Part shown: positions 6,362 through 11,157 of the stretch, one piece after another | Numbering within the stretch: the stretch's first letter is position 1 | Layout: the number at the start of each line of letters is the position of its first letter | Assembly (NCBI GenBank): GCA_946887345.1 | Contig: CAMPKR010000048.1 | Coordinates: forward strand, 1 to 11,157 | DNA: 11,157 nucleotides | Direction: 5' to 3' | Source of the DNA: an uncultured Bacteroidota bacterium | Lineage (GTDB): Bacteria > Bacteroidota > Bacteroidia > Chitinophagales > Chitinophagaceae | The notes under the pieces: model-generated | Seen by the model: the letters and a program-made list of their open reading frames with translations, nothing else | Database searches by the model: none | Told to the model about the DNA's origin: nothing | Program-made: the position numbers and the translations under genes

Positions 6362-6834
6362 TTGTAGCTATAGGCTATGTTTTTGCGCGCAGAAACCTGC
6401 ACAAAAGGAAATCCCTTTGCCGCCGCTTCTTCCTTTATCTTTCTTACAGCTTCTTTATCGGTATTAACCATTTCAGGTGTCACCGGTTTACGTATGTCAC
6501 CTACAAAGCCCTGGTATTTTAAACCTGAGATATCATCAGTTGGCAGAAGAACCTTTACTTTTTCCCAATCATCCTTTGACGCCACCACTATCTTGGGGCT
6601 TATTATTTCGGTCTTGCCGTTCGCGTATACAATTTTCTCAATAGAGTGCCGGCCGCATTTTACATTTTCCATTTTCAGGTAAACGAAACTCACCTCCTTA
6701 TCGTCCACGCTCAGCACCTTTCCTACTATATTCTGACCGCTATGCAGGTATAGTTTGTCATCCTGGCCCATCGCTATCAAGGGCAGCGCAAAAAGAAACA
6801 GAATAGAAGTAAGTACTTTGTAAAAAGTTCGCAT
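6358..6834 (-). CDS. Secreted protein of unknown function
   Basis: This 158-aa protein begins with a signal peptide (MRTFYKVLTSILFLFALPLIAMG, cleavage probably before QDD) and is expected in the periplasm or exported. The next part, LYLHSGQNIVGKVLSVDDKEVSFVYLKMENVKCGRHSIEKIVYANGKTEII (about 28-78), follows a pattern common in Bacteroidota exported proteins: a small beta-barrel-like stretch with 'G..I.GKV', a V.Y strand and an 'I..I.YaNG' ending. The C-terminal half (about 79-158) is unrecognised and mixed. The frame is open to 6912, but the added residues come from a CAA-repeat leader (QQQQQ), so the ATG at 6832-6834 is preferred. The TAG stop overlaps the cytochrome stop by four bases. No function can be assigned. 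Confidence 0.8.
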   Translation of the reverse strand: MRTFYKVLTSILFLFALPLIAMGQDDKLYLHSGQNIVGKVLSVDDKEVSFVYLKMENVKCGRHSIEKIVYANGKTEIISPKIVVASKDDWEKVKVLLPTDDISGLKYQGFVGDIRKPVTPEMVNTDKEAVRKIKEEAAAKGFPFVQVSARKNIAYSYN

Positions 6835-6837
6835 GTT

Positions 6838-6852
6838 TTGTTGTTGTTGTTG
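6838..6852 (-). repeat. Five CAA triplets in the 5' leader
   Basis: Five perfect TTG units on the plus strand read CAACAACAACAACAA in the leader of the minus-strand gene, ending three bases before its ATG. CAA runs stay unstructured and could help initiation in a gene without a Shine-Dalgarno. The run is short but could vary in copy number. Confidence 0.7.
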
Positions 6853-6859
6853 TGGGGTA

Positions 6860-6867
6860 TAAAAGTA
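6860..6867 (-). promoter_or_regulatory. Putative -7 promoter box of the secreted-protein gene
   Basis: On the minus strand this reads TACTTTTA followed by TACCCC. It is the same string as before lepB and the methyltransferase gene, and begins 33 nt before the ATG. It matches TAnnTTTG except at the last base. No good -33 element is seen. Confidence 0.4.
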
Positions 6868-6979
6868 CTTATTATGTCTCGCGATGCTAGCAGCATTACA
6901 CATTCTTAACAAATATTTAGATACGTTTCTATTTGGTCGAAATATGACTTAATCGACTCACGAATACAGCAATAGTTAG

Positions 6980-6987
6980 TACTTTTA
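6980..6987 (+). promoter_or_regulatory. Putative -7 promoter box of the pigment-type operon
   Basis: TACTTTTA followed by CGCCC starts 28 nt before the methyltransferase ATG, matching the element before lepB in sequence (TACTTTTACG shared) and spacing. It would give a short leader. As this is the only intergenic region before four same-strand genes, it is the likely promoter of the group. Confidence 0.45.
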
Positions 6988-7007
6988 CGCCCTATTCATA
7001 CATATTT

Positions 7008-8102
7008 ATGCCGGATACCCCTGTTGTCAAAAAGCCTGCATTATTCGAAACTGACAAAAAATCAGCTTTAGATGCTATTTCGCAGGCTCAATTCATAGCA
7101 TTTGCTCCTTATATATTCCAGGCTTCTGTACTGCTGCGTGACAGTGGCATTTTGCACGAGGTAGAGACGAAGCGTTCCGCCGGTATCACAATCGATGAAG
7201 TAGTTGCTAAGGTGAATATGTCTCCATACGGAGTAAGAATCCTGCTCGAGGCTGGCTTGGGTATCGGCTTGGTTTACCAGCAGGATAATAAATTCTTCCT
7301 CGCAAAGACCGGACATTTTTTCCTGAATGATCCGATGTCTCGCATTAACACTGATTTCATGCGCGACGTTTGTTATGACGGTGCCCAGGATCTCAAAAAA
7401 TCAATTGAAGACGGAAAGCCTCACGGCTTGCGTCACCTTGGTGCATGGCCAACTATTTACCAGGGCCTTTCTATACTACCTGAACCTGCTAAATCCAGCT
7501 GGTTCCATTTCGATCACTATTATTCAGACAATGCTTTCCCTGAAGCCTTGCCACTGGTATTTGCCTCCAACCCTAAAAAGATAATGGACATCGGTGCCAA
7601 CACGGGGAAATGGACACTCGCCTGCCTGGAACACAACAGCCAGGTGGAAGTTGGCCTGGTAGATCTGCGCGTGCAACTGAATGTTGCCGAAAAGAACATT
7701 GCAGATGCCGGCTACTCGGATCGTGTTAAGCTTTACGAGCGTAATATGCTCGATCCCGAGACAACGCTGCCAAAAGATTATGACATCATCTGGATGAGCC
7801 AGTTCCTTGACTGCTTCTCCGACGATGAAATAGTTGCCATACTTGAAAAATGTCATGCTGCCCTGGACGATAGTGGCAGGGTATTTATCAATGAAACCTT
7901 CTGGGACAGGCAACGTTTTGAGGCTTCAGCTCTCAGCCTCCAGATGACCTCTCTCTACTTTACTACAATGGCGAACGGCAACAGCCAAATGTATGATAGT
8001 AAGGTATTTGTGCAGTTGATAGACAGAGCGGGTTTTAAGATCGTGAATCAAACCGACAATGTAGGTCTTAGCCACACCATCCTGGAACTCACCAAAAAAT
8101 AA
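7008..8102 (+). CDS. SAM-dependent methyltransferase with winged-helix N-terminus
   Basis: This 364-aa protein has the two-part build of the plant-type O-methyltransferase (Methyltransf_2) group. A helical, winged-helix-like dimerisation part (about 20-110) has GITIDEVVAKVNMSPYGVRILLEAGLGIGLV. A Rossmann-fold domain follows: motif I is IMDIGANTG (192-200), the acidic strand end is GLVDLR (216-221), and a motif near 259-273 reads DIIWMSQFLDCFSDD. In this family the last motif normally holds a catalytic His (LHDWSDE); here the matching residue is Asp268. The enzyme may therefore not be a His-base O-methyltransferase; C-methylation of an aromatic ring is one alternative. It is the first gene of the pigment-type operon, 37 nt before the halogenase-like gene. 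Substrate is inferred only from context. Confidence 0.8.
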   Translation: MPDTPVVKKPALFETDKKSALDAISQAQFIAFAPYIFQASVLLRDSGILHEVETKRSAGITIDEVVAKVNMSPYGVRILLEAGLGIGLVYQQDNKFFLAKTGHFFLNDPMSRINTDFMRDVCYDGAQDLKKSIEDGKPHGLRHLGAWPTIYQGLSILPEPAKSSWFHFDHYYSDNAFPEALPLVFASNPKKIMDIGANTGKWTLACLEHNSQVEVGLVDLRVQLNVAEKNIADAGYSDRVKLYERNMLDPETTLPKDYDIIWMSQFLDCFSDDEIVAILEKCHAALDDSGRVFINETFWDRQRFEASALSLQMTSLYFTTMANGNSQMYDSKVFVQLIDRAGFKIVNQTDNVGLSHTILELTKK

Positions 8103-8139
8103 CCTGAAATTTTTATACCAATAGTTTATACCATCTTTT

Positions 8140-9390
8140 ATGAGCATTCTTAAAGAAGTTGATGTTTTAGTGATAGGCGCAGGACCGTCAGGCACTATTG
8201 CCGCCTCTATTCTTAATAAATCCGGCCTTAAGGTCCAGATAGTTGAGAAGATGTTGTTCCCGCGTTTTGTGATAGGTGAAAGTCTCTTACCTCGTTGTAT
8301 GGAGGCCCTTGAGGAGGCCGGCTTTCTTGATGCTGTAAAGGCAAAGAAATTCCAGCAGAAAGACGGGGCCAAGTTTGTGATGGAAGATAAAGTATGCGAT
8401 TTCAACTTTAACCAGCAATACACCCAAGGCTGGACATGGACCTGGCAGGTACCACGCGCAGAATTCGATAAAACCCTCGCCGATGAATGTACCCGCCAGG
8501 GCATTCCCGTGCACTACGAAACAGAGGTAATCGACATTAAGATAAACGATGACGGAACTTCAGTTACTACAGTGAGAACCGCTGATGGTAAAGAGAAAAC
8601 CATCAAAGCAAGATTTATAGTAGATGGAAGTGGTTATGGCCGTGTAATCCCTCGCCTCTTTGGCCTGGATAAACCGTCTACTCAATATCCGCGTAAAACG
8701 CTTTTTAGTCACTTAAGCGATCCGAAACGTAGCGCGGCGTATGAACCTAACCGCATCATAGCCATCGTACACAACCCTACTACCTGGATATGGGTTATAC
8801 CATTCTCAAATGGCAATACCTCAGTTGGCTATGTAGGCAACCCTGAATTCTTCGATCAGTTCACCGGTACACCTGAAGAACAATTCCGCAAGCTGATAGA
8901 AGCCGAACCAATGCTGAAAGAACGCTTTGGTGAAAGTGAGCTGATATGGGGCGAACCTCGCACACTGCAAAGCTGGAGTGCCACTACCGACAAGTTCTAC
9001 GGCAAAGGCTTTGTCCTTACGGGTAATGTTACCGAGTTTCTAGATCCTATTTTCTCGTCCGGCGTAACATTGGCATCTGTCTCAGCGCAAACTGCTGCTA
9101 AGCTGATCATTCGCGAGCTGAAAGGCGAAGAAGTAAATTGGGAAGTAGAATATATGCATCAGATGCAGCAGGGTGTTAACGTATTCCGTACTTATGTGAA
9201 CAGTTGGTACGATGGCTCTTTGTTCAAAATATTCTTCTCTGAACAGCGCACACCGGAAATTATGGGACAGATTTGCTCAGTACTTGCAGGCTACGTATGG
9301 GACATGAGTAATCCATTTGTAAAAAATCACGAAAAGAACGTCCGCACACTCAGCCGTTACCTCGACATCATGCAGAAGAACGAAGCTTAG
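8140..9390 (+). CDS. Halogenase-like FAD-dependent monooxygenase
   Basis: This 416-aa flavoprotein starts with the FAD dinucleotide motif VIGAGPSG (11-18), followed by FPRFVIGESLLP (40-51), typical of phenolic flavin-dependent halogenases and their relatives. A full WxWxIP motif (WIWVIP, 216-221), seen in flavin-dependent halogenases, is present. A lysine in FQQKDGAKF (Lys74) lies where halogenases carry the lysine that handles hypohalous acid. FLDPIFSSGVTLA (300-312) is the usual FAD-binding strand-helix. Flavin would be reduced by a separate reductase, none of which is in the window. A role in chlorinating or oxidising the aryl head group of a flexirubin-type pigment fits the neighbours. 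A non-halogenating oxygenase or reductase of the same fold remains possible. The start ATG is clear; the leader carries a 9-nt direct repeat. Confidence 0.8.
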   Translation: MSILKEVDVLVIGAGPSGTIAASILNKSGLKVQIVEKMLFPRFVIGESLLPRCMEALEEAGFLDAVKAKKFQQKDGAKFVMEDKVCDFNFNQQYTQGWTWTWQVPRAEFDKTLADECTRQGIPVHYETEVIDIKINDDGTSVTTVRTADGKEKTIKARFIVDGSGYGRVIPRLFGLDKPSTQYPRKTLFSHLSDPKRSAAYEPNRIIAIVHNPTTWIWVIPFSNGNTSVGYVGNPEFFDQFTGTPEEQFRKLIEAEPMLKERFGESELIWGEPRTLQSWSATTDKFYGKGFVLTGNVTEFLDPIFSSGVTLASVSAQTAAKLIIRELKGEEVNWEVEYMHQMQQGVNVFRTYVNSWYDGSLFKIFFSEQRTPEIMGQICSVLAGYVWDMSNPFVKNHEKNVRTLSRYLDIMQKNEA

Positions 9391-9423
9391 GCATGTAATT
9401 TGATGAATGTAAAATAACAGGAA

Positions 9424-10026
9424 TTGAGTTTTCAAATAGCACACTACATATGCATCAGCAAAGGCAAAGTGCTCCGTAATGGAAAGCCCCTTACTGATGA
9501 GTTAGTAGCAACCCCTGATGAGCTTTATAAGCTTATAGGCGCAAGCTATCCTAAGTTCTTTAAAATGGACATTTTGTGCAGATGGGCTTGGTCGGCATCT
9601 GAGGCTTTATTAATTTACAATGGGATATCATTGTATACAGATCTTAATAAGAATCAGGTAGCGGTCGTCTTAGCAACAGCGGACGGATGCATTGAAGTAG
9701 ATAAGCGATACAACGAGACAACAGCAACAATCCCCAGCCCTGCACTATTTGTCTATACGCTTCCTAACATTATGCTTGGTGAAATTTGCATCAGGCATGG
9801 CTTTAAGGGCGAGCAGGCATGTGTAGTAAACGAGAGCTTTAATAGTGAAGAACTCTTTTTCTGGGTAAATGATCTTTTAGAGAACAGAGGAATGGAAGCT
9901 TGCCTATGCGGATGGGTAAATGCCACGAGTACTGAACAGGATATTTGCTTGTTCTGGGTCACGAAGGGTAACAATGGCATCAAACTTTCCCCGGCCGGCT
10001 TCCGGCAATTATATAACAACAACTAA
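9424..10026 (+). CDS. Stand-alone half beta-ketoacyl synthase-like protein (Ketoacyl-synt_2 type)
   Basis: This 200-aa protein resembles only the N-terminal half of a ketoacyl synthase. SPALFVYTLPNIMLGEICIRHGFKGE (105-130) matches the KS segment SPxxFxxTxxNxxxGxxxIxxGxxGP, and ACLCGWVNA (159-167) matches the AGGAE strand. Where KS enzymes have TAC(S/T)SG, it reads NESFNS, so the nucleophilic Cys is replaced by Ser138. The C-terminal half with the two catalytic His is absent. Such short proteins occur in aryl polyene and flexirubin clusters, probably as partners of the active KS, like a chain-length factor. The start is TTG at 9424: a TAA lies two codons upstream and the first internal Met is residue 48. 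It lies 33 nt after the halogenase-like gene. Family placement is good; the partner role is inferred. Confidence 0.7.
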   Translation: MSFQIAHYICISKGKVLRNGKPLTDELVATPDELYKLIGASYPKFFKMDILCRWAWSASEALLIYNGISLYTDLNKNQVAVVLATADGCIEVDKRYNETTATIPSPALFVYTLPNIMLGEICIRHGFKGEQACVVNESFNSEELFFWVNDLLENRGMEACLCGWVNATSTEQDICLFWVTKGNNGIKLSPAGFRQLYNNN

Positions 10027-10050
10027 AAACATGGAGAGGAATCTCTTAAA

Positions 10051-10251
10051 ATGAAGAAGTTGCATTTGGTTAGGCCGAGACGTATGCGTGCATTACGTCA
10101 AAACCTGGGTGAAGCGAACACAGGCGGAACAGGAACTGCGGTTTTTGTTCCATGTTTAGGGCCTTCAGACAGTAATGAGTCTGTCGCAGGTTTTCTTTTC
10201 AGCAGGTTTTCAGCAAATAATAAATTCGCGGGTATCAATGCACCGCGATAG
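10051..10251 (+). CDS. Doubtful 66-aa ORF
   Basis: This ORF starts MKKLHLVRPRRMRALRQNLG, strongly basic, then turns Gly/Thr/Ser-rich (EANTGGTGTAVF) and ends NKFAGINAPR. I recognise no family. It is not an acyl carrier protein, as no DSL motif is present. In favour: the ATG is 24 nt after the previous stop, and without it this otherwise tight operon would have a 257-nt hole. A 7-codon ORF at 10031-10054 also ends in TGA overlapping this ATG. Against: no homology is visible, the amino acid mix is unlike its neighbours, and two hairpins lie inside. It may be a leader peptide or just a chance frame in a regulatory spacer. Confidence 0.3.
   Translation: MKKLHLVRPRRMRALRQNLGEANTGGTGTAVFVPCLGPSDSNESVAGFLFSRFSANNKFAGINAPR
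10126..10200 (+). promoter_or_regulatory. Two hairpins in the spacer before the KS gene
   Basis: GGAACA (10126-10131) pairs with TGTTCC (10146-10151). A second dyad, CAGAC (10166-10170) with GTCTG (10179-10183), or in another register GACAG with CTGTC, is followed at 10189-10200 by the T-rich GGTTTTCTTTTC. It has the look of a weak terminator or attenuator within the operon, but the stems are short and the T-run is broken, so this is only suggestive. Confidence 0.25.
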
Positions 10252-10283
10252 GCCTTATCTTCGCAGGTATTAATACCGGTACA

Positions 10284-11157
10284 ATGGCAAACACACCATA
10301 TGTAGTAAACACAGGTGTAATTACAGCGATAGGCAAGGATACGGAAGAATGCAGGGCCGCCCTCATCAGCGGCAAAAATGCCATTGGAAAGCCTTCCTAC
10401 CTCAAAACCCATTGGCAAAACGAAATACCTGTAGCCGAGGTAAAATTATCCAACGAAGAACTGGCGGCAATTACTGGCACAAACGCCTCCTGGCCACGTA
10501 CGGCCTTGCTGAGCGCAGTTGCAGTGAAGGAAGCCTGGGAACCATTCAGGCGCAAAGCTGAAGGGCTTCGATCGGGCTTTTTTTCCGCCAATACCGTGGG
10601 AGGCATGGATCTCACAGAGAATTTCTACCAGCAGTTTAAAGAAACAGGCAATATTACTAACATGCAACCGGTAGTGAATCACGAATGTGGAGCCATTACC
10701 GAATTGGTCGCTGCGCATTTTGGCTTTAGCGACTTTGTTACCACTATTAGCACGGCTTGTTCTTCCTCGGCCAACAGCATTATGATGGCTGCACAGATGA
10801 TAGAAGCAGGCATGCTGGATATTGCAGTAGCGGGAGGCGCAGACAGTCTTTCAAAATTTACGCTCAACGGTTTCAATACCTTAATGATCCTCGACAGGCA
10901 GGCCTGTCAGCCCTTCGATCAGAACAGGCGCGGCCTGAACCTGGGTGAAGGCTCCGGCTATATTGTGCTAATGAATGGAAAAGCTATGGCCCAATGCGGA
11001 GCTAAACCTATTTGTACCGTTAGCGGATATGCCAATGCCAATGACGCTTACCACCAGACAGCTTCTTCGCCTGATGGCATAGGCAACACTTTAGCGATGC
11101 GTAACGCGCTGGCGAAAGCAAAACTGCTGCCCGCCGATATTGATTACATCAATTTGC
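10284..11157 (+). CDS. Beta-ketoacyl-[acyl-carrier-protein] synthase, 3' end outside window
   Basis: The frame is open from the ATG at 10284 to the window edge, giving 291 residues that begin MANTPYVVNTGVITAIGKDTEEC. It is a FabF-type condensing enzyme. The nucleophile is Cys159 in STACSSSANSIMMAA, followed by AVAGGADSLSKFTLNGFNTL (181-200), QPFDQNRRGLNLGEGSGYIVL (209-229) and PADIDYINL. The window ends just where the first catalytic His (HGTGT) should follow. The stretch NHECGAITELVAAHFG (132-147) is like the KS of flexirubin and aryl polyene clusters, which extend a polyene on an acyl carrier protein. No in-frame ATG, GTG or TTG lies between a TAA at 10221 and the chosen start. The half-KS gene upstream is its probable partner. 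The KS call is firm; the pathway is inferred. Confidence 0.92.
   Translation, partial: MANTPYVVNTGVITAIGKDTEECRAALISGKNAIGKPSYLKTHWQNEIPVAEVKLSNEELAAITGTNASWPRTALLSAVAVKEAWEPFRRKAEGLRSGFFSANTVGGMDLTENFYQQFKETGNITNMQPVVNHECGAITELVAAHFGFSDFVTTISTACSSSANSIMMAAQMIEAGMLDIAVAGGADSLSKFTLNGFNTLMILDRQACQPFDQNRRGLNLGEGSGYIVLMNGKAMAQCGAKPICTVSGYANANDAYHQTASSPDGIGNTLAMRNALAKAKLLPADIDYINL

Noticed and set aside
6835..6912. Upstream start for the secreted protein
   Set aside because: It would add a QQQQQ stretch from the CAA leader before the signal peptide and include the putative promoter box.
7926..8504. Minus-strand 192-aa ORF across the methyltransferase/halogenase junction
   Set aside because: It is antisense to two clearly conserved genes and has no family features.
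10446..10718. Minus-strand ORFs opposite the last gene
   Set aside because: The plus strand carries a continuous ketoacyl synthase with an intact Cys motif; these are shadows.
10284..11157. KS gene as a truncated pseudogene
   Set aside because: The frame is simply cut by the window edge; no internal stop or shift is seen.

Overview
The window looks like a chromosomal segment of a Bacteroidota bacterium, most likely a Chitinophagaceae-type organism. Supporting signs are the near absence of Shine-Dalgarno sequences, promoter-like elements resembling the Bacteroidota -7 box TAnnTTTG, an Ala/Lys/Pro-rich histone H1-like protein, a bacterial kynurenine 3-monooxygenase next to recJ, and the start of what looks like a flexirubin (aryl polyene) pigment cluster. 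No mobile element, CRISPR array, tRNA or rRNA was seen.

Left part (1-1504): rpmA (ribosomal protein L27) and a short, highly basic histone-like gene closed by a clear intrinsic terminator. A gap of about 590 bases without a gene follows. It holds a 9-bp perfect inverted repeat and a long imperfect hairpin ending in a T-tract, which I read as a small structured RNA, possibly the Bacteroidota 6S-type RNA. Next comes a 101-aa protein of unknown function.

Middle (1501-6834): a minus-strand pair kmo-recJ, overlapping by 11 nt, with recJ starting at TTG. Divergent from it is a lepB-cytochrome c pair (2 nt apart), which meets a minus-strand secreted protein tail to tail. Two convergent gene pairs in the window overlap by the same four bases, CTAA, which encode TAA on one strand and TAG on the other.

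Right part (7008-11157): four same-strand genes that look like the left edge of a secondary-metabolite operon: a methyltransferase with a winged-helix N-terminus, a halogenase-like FAD monooxygenase with an intact WxWxIP motif, a stand-alone half ketoacyl synthase without the active-site Cys, and a true ketoacyl-ACP synthase cut off by the window end. Together they suggest tailoring and polyene-chain synthesis of a flexirubin-type pigment. The assignment rests on gene content and is an inference. A 257-base gap before the last gene holds a doubtful 66-aa ORF and small hairpins.
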